Origin: Acetobacteraceae bacterium
GTDB lineage: Bacteria; Pseudomonadota; Alphaproteobacteria; Acetobacterales; Acetobacteraceae
Length of the DNA: 12,368 bases
Assembly (NCBI GenBank): GCA_027489135.1
Contig: JAIYAI010000779.1
Span: 1 to 12,368, forward strand
Reading direction: 5' to 3'
Shown: one piece after another, positions 6,299 through 12,368 of the stretch
Position numbering within the stretch: position 1 is the first letter of the stretch
Layout: each line of letters starts with the position of its first letter
Notes under the pieces: generated by a model
The model's input: the letters and a program-made list of their open reading frames with translations, nothing else
Told to the model about the DNA's origin: nothing
Databases searched by the model: none
Position numbers and translations under genes: made by a program

Positions 6299-7108
6299 TC
6301 ACCCAGGCGCCAGCAGCGCCGCCAGCGCGCGGCGCAGCGCCCAGACCGGATCGCGCCCGGCGCCCTCCGAGACCAGCGCCACATGGCCGCCGGCGCTTTC
6401 CAGGTGCCGCACCGGCCCCGGCAGCTTCGTCGAGGACAGCGGCACCAGCCCGTCATTCGGGCCCGCCGCCCGGCCCAGCGCGCTGACCAGGGTCGCATAG
6501 GCCAGGTCGCGCCCCGGCCGCACCATCGCGGGGTCGAGCACCGTCGCGCAACTGACCACCGGCAGCCGCGCGGCGAGCGCCGCGATGGCCTCCGCGTGCT
6601 CCGCCACCCAGGCCCCGCGCACCGGCGTGGTGAGGTCCCGCACCGCCTCCCCGTCGCCGCAGCCGAGCATGGACAGCGCCGCCTTGCCCGCCACGTGCAG
6701 CGGGCCACGCCGCGCCACCCAGTCCGCGACCTCCGATCCGCGGAAGGGCGACTGGAAGGCGATGAAGCCGGCGCATCGCGCGGCCGCCGCCGGATCCATC
6801 AGCGCCGCCAGCCCCTCCACCCCCCCCTTGCTGTGGCCGAGCAGCAGCGCGGGCGCCGGCCCCGCCGCGCGCAACGCCGCCGCGATCTCGGTGGCATTGG
6901 CCTCGACGCCGCGGCCGGTCTGCACGGCGACCACCTGCGGCAGCGCGCCCATCCGCCGGAGCCAGTCCTGCTGCCGCCCCATGTAGTCGAAGCCGACCCG
7001 GGCAAATTTCGCGGTCAGGTCGCCGAGCAGCCCATAGGCCAGCAGCACGGGCCGCCCGCCGAGCCAGGCGCGGATCTCGACCTCGTCGGGTTCGGGCAGG
7101 GTCTGCAT
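6299..7108 (-). CDS. Alpha/beta hydrolase (lipase-like)
   Basis: This is a predicted esterase or lipase-type hydrolase of 269 residues with an intact catalytic triad pattern. The nucleophile elbow is GHSKGG with Ser93, the acid is probably Asp219 in GPNDGLVP, and the histidine is His242 in AGGHVAL. The opening RPVLLAYGLLGD is the oxyanion-side strand and loop, and FQSPFRGSEVADW follows the elbow in the manner of lipase-like proteins acting on larger acyl esters. No signal peptide or membrane segment is visible, so it should be cytosolic. The ATG at 7108 lies 3 nt after the stop of the preceding gene on this strand, with AGGG 7 nt upstream inside that gene, so translation is likely coupled. 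It is the last gene of a three-gene operon. The true substrate is unknown. Confidence 0.85.
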   Translation of the reverse strand: MQTLPEPDEVEIRAWLGGRPVLLAYGLLGDLTAKFARVGFDYMGRQQDWLRRMGALPQVVAVQTGRGVEANATEIAAALRAAGPAPALLLGHSKGGVEGLAALMDPAAAARCAGFIAFQSPFRGSEVADWVARRGPLHVAGKAALSMLGCGDGEAVRDLTTPVRGAWVAEHAEAIAALAARLPVVSCATVLDPAMVRPGRDLAYATLVSALGRAAGPNDGLVPLSSTKLPGPVRHLESAGGHVALVSEGAGRDPVWALRRALAALLAPG

Positions 7109-7111
7109 CGT

Positions 7112-7798
7112 TCAGCCCTGGAAGGCGCCGGTGATGGGGTCGTAGGGGAAGTTCCCGAGCCCGCCCTGCAGGTAGTAGGCACGGCAGGCCGCCGCGCCGT
7201 CGAGGAACAGCGCCTCGCCCAGCCGGAAGCCGCAGAAGCCGTCATCTGCCTTCACCCCGCGGTTCTCGGGGGAGGTCCAGTCGTCCTGGCAGCCATGCTG
7301 GATGCGGGTGGTCAGCGTCCGGTTCAGCTTGCGCAGCATCTCGGCCGCCTCCGTGCCATAGGGGCCGCGCTTCGCGCCGCCCGCCGCGGCGATGCGCAGC
7401 CGCTGCCAGCCGCCCTGCACCGCGTGCCAGACCCCCATCAGGTCGTAGTCCGAGACGTAGAGCGCGGCGTCGATCACGGGCTCACCGTCGCGGAACATCG
7501 GCACGCCGCCCGGATGACGCTGGAGCTTCTCGATGGAGACCACGCCGCTGTCGCCGGTCTTCTTGCCGATCGCGCCGATCTTCGCCGGCAGCAGCCCCTG
7601 CCAGGCATAGCTCGCCGGCTTCGGGCAGCGCACGACGACGCACCAGCCCGGGTCGACGGCGGTGAAGGCGCGCAGCGCCGCGACATCGGCCGGCAGCATC
7701 CCCGCCTTGCGCGCGGTCTCGATATCCGCGGGTGCGATGCCGGCGCGCGTCGCCTCCATGTCGCGGGCATGCGCCATGAAGTCGCCGAGGGTGATCAC
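7112..7798 (-). CDS. Edema factor/ExoY-like adenylyl cyclase domain protein (divergent)
   Basis: This 228-residue protein shows the ordered motif set of the class II (anthrax edema factor, CyaA, ExoY) nucleotidyl cyclases. Seen are a Lys-x6-Lys pair K73/K80 in PAKIGAIGKKTGDSG, the metal-binding Asp-Tyr-Asp D117/D119 in YVSDYDLMGVW, and LRKLNRTL followed by IQHGCQDDW with His168. In characterised members the lysines bind ATP phosphates, the Asp pair binds two metals, and the His helps deprotonation. The asparagine six residues after the His in known enzymes is Trp174 here, and the D-to-H distance (49 residues) is shorter than in ExoY (77). GTG 7798 is chosen because GGGAGG lies 6 nt upstream; the frame runs further but overlaps the peptidase gene. 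No secretion signal, cofactor-binding insert or RTX repeats are seen. Family membership is likely; cyclase activity is not established. The product may use another nucleotide or be inactive. Confidence 0.62.
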   Translation of the reverse strand: MITLGDFMAHARDMEATRAGIAPADIETARKAGMLPADVAALRAFTAVDPGWCVVVRCPKPASYAWQGLLPAKIGAIGKKTGDSGVVSIEKLQRHPGGVPMFRDGEPVIDAALYVSDYDLMGVWHAVQGGWQRLRIAAAGGAKRGPYGTEAAEMLRKLNRTLTTRIQHGCQDDWTSPENRGVKADDGFCGFRLGEALFLDGAAACRAYYLQGGLGNFPYDPITGAFQG

Positions 7799-7811
7799 CG
7801 CCTGCCTCCCG

Positions 7812-9581
7812 TCACAGCGGCGCGCAGGCGGCGGCGAGCCAGGCGGCGGTCGCGGCATCGCAGCCCGGCGCCACCTCGGCCAGCACCCGGGCGTGGTAGG
7901 CATCGATCCAGCGCCGCTCCTCCGGCGCCAGCAGACCGAGGTCGATCAGCGCGCGGGCATAGGGCGCCAGGGTCAGCGTCTCGAATTCCAGGAAGGGCTT
8001 GGCCTGGTCCGGCAGCGACGGCGCCTCGCGCACCAGCAGCAGGTTCTCGATGCGGATGCCGTAGTGGCCGGGCAGGTAGTAGCCGGGCTCGTTGGACAGG
8101 ATCATGCCCGGTGCCAGCGGCACCGGCTTCGCCGCCCGGCTGAAGGCCGCCGGCCCCTCATGCACCGAGAGGAAGCTGCCCACGCCATGGCCCGTGCCGT
8201 GGTCGTAGTCGAGCCCCGCCTCCCACAGCGCGCGGCGCGCGAAGCTGTCGAGATAGGGTCCGGCGACGCCCTGCGGGAAGCGCAGCGTGGACAGCGCCAC
8301 ATGCCCCTTCAGCACACGGGTATAGCGCGCGGCGAGGTCGCGCGGCGCCGGGCCGGGCCCGGTCCAGAGGGTGCGGGTGATGTCGGTGGTGCCGTCGCGG
8401 TACTGTCCGCCGCTGTCGATCAGGTAGCACTCGTTCGCGCGGATCGGCCGGTCGCTCTCGGCCGTCGCGCGGTAGTGGATGATGGCGCCGTTCTCCCCGG
8501 CGCCACTGATGGCGGGAAAGCTTTCCGCGGCGAAGAGCGGCACCGCGCGGCGGAAGGCGAGCAGCTGCTCGGCGGCCCCCACCTCCGTCAGCCCGCCCTG
8601 CGGCGCGGCGTCGGCGAACCAGGCCAGGAAGCGCGCCATGGCGACGGCATCGCGGCGATGCGCGGCGCGCGCGCCCTCCTGCTCCACCGCGTTCTTGCAG
8701 GCGCGCGGCAGGCGGCAGGGATCCTCGCCGGCCTCGACCTCGGCGCCGGCGCTGCGCAGCGCCTGGGCGAACCAGGCCGGCGTCGCCTCGGCATCCACGC
8801 GCACCCGCTTGCCACGGAGGGCGGCCAGCGCATGCGGCAGGGCGGTCCGGGGCTGCACCGCGACATCGTTGCCGAGATGCGCCGCGACCGTGGCGTCGAT
8901 CTTGCCCGGATCCACATAGAGGTCGGCGCTGGCATCGGCGCGCAGCAGGCCGAAGCCGAGCACGAGGGGCGTATGCGCGAGGTCGCCGCCGCGGATGTTC
9001 AGCAGCCAGGCGATGGAATGCGCATCCGCCAGCACCGCGGCATCCTGGCCGGCGGCGCGCAGCGCCTCGGCCGCGGCGGCGCGCTTCTCGGCGGCGCTCC
9101 GCCCGGCGTACTGCGCCGGATGGACCATGGTGGCAGCGGCGGGCGGCGCGGGCCGATCCGCCCAGATCGCGTCGAGCGGATTAGCCGGCAGGGGCACGAG
9201 TTCCACCCCCGCCTCCTCCAGCCGGGCCAGTGCCGCCTCGGGGTGCAGCCAGGGGTCGTAGCCGATGCGCTTTCCCTTGGCGTGCTCGAGGAGCCAGGGC
9301 GCGGGCGGTGCCTCCGTGACGTGGCGGCGTTCCCAGAGGGCGGGGTCGGTCTGCTGCGCCACCTGGGTGGTGTAGCGGCCATCGGTGAAGACGCAGGCCC
9401 GATCCGCCAGCACGATCGCGAGGCCCGCGCTGCCGGTGAAGCCGGTCAGCCAGGACAGGCGCTCGCCCGAGGGCGGGACGTATTCGCCGAGATGCTCGTC
9501 GGCGCGGGGGATGAGGAAGCCGTCGACGCCGGCACGGGCGAGTTCGGCGCGGAGAGCGGCGAGGCGTTCGGGGTGGGTCAC
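7812..9581 (-). CDS. pepP: Xaa-Pro aminopeptidase (aminopeptidase P, M24B)
   Basis: This is a cytosolic dinuclear-metal peptidase that removes an N-terminal residue preceding proline. The 589 residues give the long, three-domain form: two creatinase-like N-terminal domains (residues about 1-300) and a pita-bread catalytic domain (about 305-530). All five metal ligands are visible: D389 in CYLIDSGGQY, D400 in DGTTDITRT, H465 in GTGHGVGSF, E498 in ILSNEPGYY and E512 in GIRIENLLL. HEGP near residue 474 and the N-terminal segment FTGSAG near 48 also fit. GTG 9581 is the start, with GAGG 5 nt upstream. It is the first gene of a minus-strand operon; the next gene begins 13 nt after its stop. The family is certain; the symbol is a general one for this group. 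Confidence 0.93.
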   Translation of the reverse strand: MTHPERLAALRAELARAGVDGFLIPRADEHLGEYVPPSGERLSWLTGFTGSAGLAIVLADRACVFTDGRYTTQVAQQTDPALWERRHVTEAPPAPWLLEHAKGKRIGYDPWLHPEAALARLEEAGVELVPLPANPLDAIWADRPAPPAAATMVHPAQYAGRSAAEKRAAAAEALRAAGQDAAVLADAHSIAWLLNIRGGDLAHTPLVLGFGLLRADASADLYVDPGKIDATVAAHLGNDVAVQPRTALPHALAALRGKRVRVDAEATPAWFAQALRSAGAEVEAGEDPCRLPRACKNAVEQEGARAAHRRDAVAMARFLAWFADAAPQGGLTEVGAAEQLLAFRRAVPLFAAESFPAISGAGENGAIIHYRATAESDRPIRANECYLIDSGGQYRDGTTDITRTLWTGPGPAPRDLAARYTRVLKGHVALSTLRFPQGVAGPYLDSFARRALWEAGLDYDHGTGHGVGSFLSVHEGPAAFSRAAKPVPLAPGMILSNEPGYYLPGHYGIRIENLLLVREAPSLPDQAKPFLEFETLTLAPYARALIDLGLLAPEERRWIDAYHARVLAEVAPGCDAATAAWLAAACAPL

Positions 9582-9803
9582 GATGTCCTCAAGAAAGAGT
9601 CAATATTTCTGCACACATCCACAGGATCGCATGCTCCAGACGCATGACGGCGCCGCAACCTTCACACGGGAAGAGAACTGCCCGCATGTTTATCTCGCAA
9701 CTGCGAAGCGCGGGCGCGATCAGACCCCGTCCCGGTGGCCGACACGGTCCCGCGCCGCCCGAACCCCGGACTGCGCCCGGGTCGGCACCCAGGAAAGCTA
9801 CCC
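9582..9803. promoter_or_regulatory. Divergent intergenic region, presumed promoters
   Basis: These 222 bp separate the start of the minus-strand peptidase operon from the plus-strand DUF1127 gene, so promoters for both should lie here. The peptidase-proximal part (about 9590-9620) is AT-richer, with AATATT on both strands, but no hexamer pair with good spacing was found for either direction. No confident operator or hairpin was seen. Confidence 0.4.
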
Positions 9804-10148
9804 ATGTCCGCGCCGATGACCAAGGCCGACCTTTTCACCCTTTTCCCTGCCAATGGCAGCCTCGAGACGGAGCAGGCCCGCGGCCGCTTCCTCGCCGCGC
9901 TCCGCCTCGGCCAGGCCCTCGCCCTGCCAGGCGCGCTGCTGGCCCGGTTCCACGCCTGGAACACGCGTCGCCGTACCGCCCTGGCGCTGGAGGCCCTGCC
10001 CGAGGGCATGCTCCGCGATATCGGCCTGACCCGGACCGAGATCGACCGCGTCGCCGAGGAGGCCGCCAGCCGCAAACCCACCCCGGCCGCGCCGCGCGCG
10101 GCGGTGCGCGGCCTGACGCCGCTGCCGGCCTATGTCCGGGCCTACTGA
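9804..10148 (+). CDS. DUF1127 domain protein with N-terminal extension
   Basis: This 114-residue basic protein has a DUF1127 domain near residues 54-84 (TRRRTALALEALPEGMLRDIGLTRTEIDRVA), with the typical DIGLTR phrase. DUF1127 proteins are small, arginine-rich and common in alphaproteobacteria; some are RNA-binding proteins linked to stress responses or phosphate metabolism. Most are under about 70 residues, so the 50-residue leader here (MTKADLFTLFPANGS, then an amphipathic Ala/Leu-rich helix at 24-50) and the 30-residue Pro/Ala/Arg tail ending PLPAYVRAY are additional. ATG 9804 is preceded by AGGAAA with a spacing of about 7-8 nt; an earlier in-frame ATG at 9735 gives a Pro/Arg-rich, unlikely leader. 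No membrane segment is convincing. The specific role is unknown. Confidence 0.8.
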   Translation: MSAPMTKADLFTLFPANGSLETEQARGRFLAALRLGQALALPGALLARFHAWNTRRRTALALEALPEGMLRDIGLTRTEIDRVAEEAASRKPTPAAPRAAVRGLTPLPAYVRAY

Positions 10149-10218
10149 GGCGTCGGTCATTCCGGCGAGGCGGGGCTGACCGCCAGCCATCCGCCCGGCG
10201 CATGACCGTCATGGCGCG

Positions 10219-10237
10219 GCGGCGCCTTGTGCGCCGC
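10219..10237 (+). terminator. Hairpin between DUF1127 gene and transporter
   Basis: GCGGCGC (10219-10225) and GCGCCGC (10231-10237) pair perfectly around a CTTGT loop, 70 nt after the DUF1127 stop and 26 nt before the transporter ATG. It lacks a U-tract. It could end the upstream transcript or shape the transporter 5' leader; both are inferences. Confidence 0.35.
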
Positions 10238-10262
10238 AGCGCGCCGCGCTCCTCATGACGGC

Positions 10263-11468
10263 ATGCGCGCCCACGACAATACCAGGCTCTGGGTGGTGGT
10301 CGCCGCCGCGGCGGCCTCCATCAGCCTCGCCCTTGGCATCCGCCAGACCTTCGGGCTCTTCCTGCTGCCGCTGACGGCCGAGGCCGGGCTCTCGCCGGTC
10401 TGGCTCGGCGCCGCGGTCGCCTTGCACAACCTGGTTTGGGGCCTGGCGCAGCCCGTCGCCGGCGCCATCGGCGACAAGGGCGGCGCCGGCAAGGTGATGG
10501 CGACGGGCGGCGTGCTGATGGCGATCGGCCTCGCCCTGCCCGCGCTCTGGCCGCATCCGCTGACCGTCATGCTGGGGATCGGCGTCGGCACCGGTCTTGG
10601 CGTCGCCTGCGCCGGCACCGGCGCGGCGCTGGCAGCGGTCGGGCGCGCGGCCTCGCCCGAGAAGCGCGGCGAGATGATCGGACTCGCCAGCGCCGGCGGG
10701 TCGCTCGGCCAGGCAGCGCTGGTGCCGCTGGCGCAGGGGCTGATCGGCGGCGTCGGCGCGCTGGCGACGCTCGGGCTCTTCGCCGCCGTGATCCTGCTGG
10801 TGGTGCCGATCGGCCGCAGCGTCGAGTGGCGCGGCCCGACCAGCACGGGGCAGCCGGCCGGCGCGGGCCTCGCCGGGTTGCCGGCCCTGGCGCGGCAGGC
10901 GCTGGCGGACCGCGACTACGCGCTGCTGACCCTCGGCTTCTTCGCCTGCGGCTTCCAGCTTGCCTTCCTGACCATGCACCTGCCCTCCCACCTGACGCTT
11001 TGCGGCCTGCCGGCGGGGCTGGGGGCGGCGGCGCTGCTGACGGTCGGGCTGTTCAACATCCCGGGCTCATGGCTCTGCGGCAAGGCGAGCAACTACGTCC
11101 GGCCGGAACTGGCTCTGGGCGCGATCTACATGGTGCGCACCGTCGCGATCGGCGTCTTCGCCGCGGTGCCGCCGACCGAGACCGGGACGCTGGTCTTCGC
11201 CGCGGTCATGGGCTTCGTCTGGCTCGGCACCATCCCCCTCACCTCGGCAGCGATCGCGCAGCGCTTCGGCGTGCGCGACCTCGGCGCGCTCTACGGCGTG
11301 TGCTTCCTGTCGCACCAGGTGGGCGGCTTCCTCGGCGCCGGAGCCGGTGCGGTGCTTCTGGAGACCGCGGGCAACTACGACAGCTTCTGGCCCGTGATGA
11401 TCGGCGTCGGGCTGGTGGCGTCCCTGGCGAACTGGATGATGCGGCCGCCGGTGCGGGCAGTGGCCTGA
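10263..11468 (+). CDS. MFS transporter, 12-helix
   Basis: This is a predicted inner-membrane secondary transporter of the major facilitator superfamily. The 401-residue protein has about 12 hydrophobic segments in two halves separated by a hydrophilic central loop at roughly residues 185-218. The N-terminal half includes SLALGIRQTFGLFLLPLT (about 21-38), HNLVWGLAQPVAGAIGD at 55-71, and a degenerate motif A around GAIGDKGGAGK in the loop between helices 2 and 3. The C-terminal half carries conserved MFS-like phrases such as FLSHQVGGFLGA and NYDSFW. This style is common among alphaproteobacterial MFS proteins thought to move monocarboxylates or similar small anions; the substrate cannot be read here. 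ATG 10263 is preferred over an earlier TTG because the protein then starts just before helix 1; no strong Shine-Dalgarno is seen. The last codons lie in a 33-bp tandem repeat. Confidence 0.88.
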   Translation: MRAHDNTRLWVVVAAAAASISLALGIRQTFGLFLLPLTAEAGLSPVWLGAAVALHNLVWGLAQPVAGAIGDKGGAGKVMATGGVLMAIGLALPALWPHPLTVMLGIGVGTGLGVACAGTGAALAAVGRAASPEKRGEMIGLASAGGSLGQAALVPLAQGLIGGVGALATLGLFAAVILLVVPIGRSVEWRGPTSTGQPAGAGLAGLPALARQALADRDYALLTLGFFACGFQLAFLTMHLPSHLTLCGLPAGLGAAALLTVGLFNIPGSWLCGKASNYVRPELALGAIYMVRTVAIGVFAAVPPTETGTLVFAAVMGFVWLGTIPLTSAAIAQRFGVRDLGALYGVCFLSHQVGGFLGAGAGAVLLETAGNYDSFWPVMIGVGLVASLANWMMRPPVRAVA

Positions 11469-11530
11469 CGGCTTCGACCGCCGGTGCGGGCAGAGGCCTG
11501 ACGGCTTCGACCCCGATGCGGGCAGTGGCC
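11445..11530 (+). repeat. 33-bp tandem duplication spanning the transporter stop codon
   Basis: Bases 11445-11477 and 11478-11510 are identical except for one position (T at 11461, A at 11494). A decayed third copy follows, sharing TGCGGGCAGTGGCC at 11517-11530. The unit is 33 bp, exactly 11 codons in the transporter frame, and includes the TGA stop (11466-11468), so a second in-frame stop occurs at 11499-11501. It looks like slippage or a small duplication at the gene end. Confidence 0.9.
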
Positions 11531-11620
11531 CGGCCAATGGGCGTGGCGAGCGCCATGGGCCCGGGCGCCACCGTCACCGCATGACGCGCGCCGCCTGAGC
11601 GGAACCGCCGACGCGCGAAT

Positions 11621-11638
11621 CCTCCGCGCCTGCGGAGG
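11621..11638 (+). terminator. Hairpin downstream of transporter
   Basis: CCTCCGC (11621-11627) and GCGGAGG (11632-11638) form a 7-bp stem with a 4-nt loop, about 150 nt after the transporter stop. There is no U-tract. It is a plausible end for the transporter transcript. Confidence 0.4.
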
Positions 11639-11726
11639 CTGCGGACGGGAGCGGTGATCCCGTGCGCCATGACAGGACGCGGCGCGCAGGGGCTCACGCA
11701 GCCGTGACAGATCATCGCCCGCCCGG

Positions 11727-11767
11727 GTTCCCGCGGGAACAGGGCGTGGCCGCGCCCTGTGGTTCCC
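11727..11767 (+). promoter_or_regulatory. Overlapping, mutually exclusive inverted repeats
   Basis: GTTCCCG/CGGGAAC (11727-11740) is a perfect 14-bp palindrome. Its right half GGGAAC (11735-11740) can instead continue with AGGGCG (11741-11746) to pair with CGCCCT (11753-11758) and GTTCCC (11762-11767), with a 6-nt loop and a 3-nt bulge. The two pairings compete for the same bases. It lies about 217 nt before the RTX gene start. Confidence 0.4.
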
Positions 11768-11983
11768 TCAAGCCACCACGCAGCGACGGAGCGTCCGGTG
11801 ATCCCCATGGGGTTCCGCCACCGCCCCGCCGCCAGCGCGGCCGCCACCCTCGCCCAACCGCGGACCCGACACAGGCGCAATACGTGAAACCGAGTACGCG
11901 GCGCGGCGGCATCACCCTGCAATCCACGACGGGCATGGTGCCCGGCGTTCGACGGCACATCATCGGCAAGAGGAGAGACAGTC

Positions 11984-12368
11984 ATGGCAATCAGAAGCAT
12001 CTTCCAGGCAGGCGTGCTCACCGGCTTCGGCGACGCGCTCGACAACCTGATCGACATCAGCCGCAATGCGGGCGGACAGATCCTGGTGAATGGCGGCGCC
12101 GTTCCGGTCCTCGGCGGCACGCCCAGCATCGCCAACACGGCGCAGGTCCAGGTCTTCGGCAAGGCCGGCAACGACGCCATCACCGTGAACGAGTCCAACG
12201 GCGCCATGCCACGGGCCAACCTGTTCGGCGGTTCGGGCAACGACAGCCTGACCGGCGGATCCGGCGATGACCTGCTGTTCGGCCAGGTCGGCAACGACCT
12301 GCTGCTCGGCAAGGGCGGCACCGACCTGCTGTTCGGCGGCGGCAACAACGATACCCTCATCGGCGGCG
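11984..12368 (+). CDS. RTX calcium-binding protein, N-terminal part (3' end outside window)
   Basis: This is a predicted secreted calcium-binding protein, 128 residues visible before the window ends. AGGAG at 11971-11975, 8 nt before ATG 11984, is the best ribosome binding site in the window. After a short leader without a Sec signal (MAIRSIFQAGVLTG) comes ILVNGGAVPVLGGTPSIANT, a lead-in common in alphaproteobacterial RTX proteins, then QVQVFGKAGNDAIT. From residue 82 nonapeptides run in tandem: GGSGNDSLT, GGSGDDLLF, GQVGNDLLL, GKGGTDLLF, GGGNNDTLI. These should fold as a calcium-filled beta-roll after export by a type I system through a C-terminal signal that is not in the window. No enzyme domain is visible so far, so whether it is an adhesin, surface-layer-like protein or enzyme cannot be said. 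Confidence 0.88.
   Translation, partial: MAIRSIFQAGVLTGFGDALDNLIDISRNAGGQILVNGGAVPVLGGTPSIANTAQVQVFGKAGNDAITVNESNGAMPRANLFGGSGNDSLTGGSGDDLLFGQVGNDLLLGKGGTDLLFGGGNNDTLIGG

Larger units (their letters stand above)
11469..11983. other. Long intergenic region before RTX gene
   Basis: These 515 bp hold the end of the 33-bp tandem repeat, a possible terminator hairpin (11621-11638), overlapping inverted repeats at 11727-11767, and a palindrome CCCCATGGGG at 11803-11812. Open frames here are Arg/Pro/His-rich and not gene-like. The right end is presumably the promoter and 5' leader of the RTX gene, but no clear -35/-10 pair was found. Confidence 0.55.

Noticed and set aside
4138..6708. An 856-codon open frame on the minus strand opposite the protease and lipoprotein genes
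   Set aside because: It is antisense to two clear genes, has Arg/Ala/Gly-rich composition without any domain, and is explained by high GC leaving few stop codons.
6383..9647. Two long plus-strand open frames (586 and 661 codons) opposite the minus-strand operon
   Set aside because: They mirror the peptidase, cyclase-like and hydrolase genes, which have complete catalytic motifs; the plus-strand translations are Arg/His-rich with no recognisable domain.
11662..12270. Plus-strand 202-codon frame overlapping the start of the RTX gene
   Set aside because: The RTX frame has a strong ribosome binding site and in-phase nonapeptides; this frame is a shadow rich in Arg, Pro and His.

Overview
This is a very GC-rich (about 70 percent by eye) chromosomal stretch with dense G/C-ending codons. 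The codon use, a DUF1127 small protein, a serralysin-type RTX protease and a PuuE-type deacetylase all suggest an alphaproteobacterium, most plausibly Acetobacteraceae (Roseomonas-like). That placement is an inference from style and families; no rRNA or other marker gene is present.

Layout, left to right. (1) The C-terminal two thirds of phosphoglycerate kinase, cut by the window edge, then a hairpin and a probable 83-residue small gene. (2) A Nudix hydrolase whose stop overlaps the GTG start of a secreted Pro/Ala-rich protein. (3) About 735 bp with no convincing gene, apart from one weak 60-codon minus-strand candidate. (4) A PuuE-like polysaccharide deacetylase on the minus strand, divergent from a serralysin-like metalloprotease with RTX repeats. 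The protease start codon lies just behind two adjacent perfect palindromes, and a putative twin-arginine lipoprotein follows it closely. (5) A compact minus-strand operon: aminopeptidase P, then a protein with the catalytic-motif pattern of the anthrax edema factor/CyaA/ExoY adenylyl cyclases, then an alpha/beta hydrolase. (6) Divergent from that operon, a DUF1127 protein, then an MFS transporter whose last codons and stop lie in a 33-bp tandem duplication. (7) About 515 bp of intergenic DNA with competing inverted repeats, then the start of a second RTX calcium-binding protein that runs off the window.

How the genes work together. The two RTX proteins would need a type I secretion system encoded elsewhere. 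The protease and its lipoprotein neighbour look like one transcription unit. The three minus-strand genes are spaced 13 and 3 nt apart with good ribosome binding sites, so the edema-factor-like protein is probably co-expressed with a cytosolic peptidase and a hydrolase. That would be an odd setting for a family best known as secreted toxins and is the main item for follow-up. No rRNA, tRNA, CRISPR array, intact insertion sequence or origin was seen.
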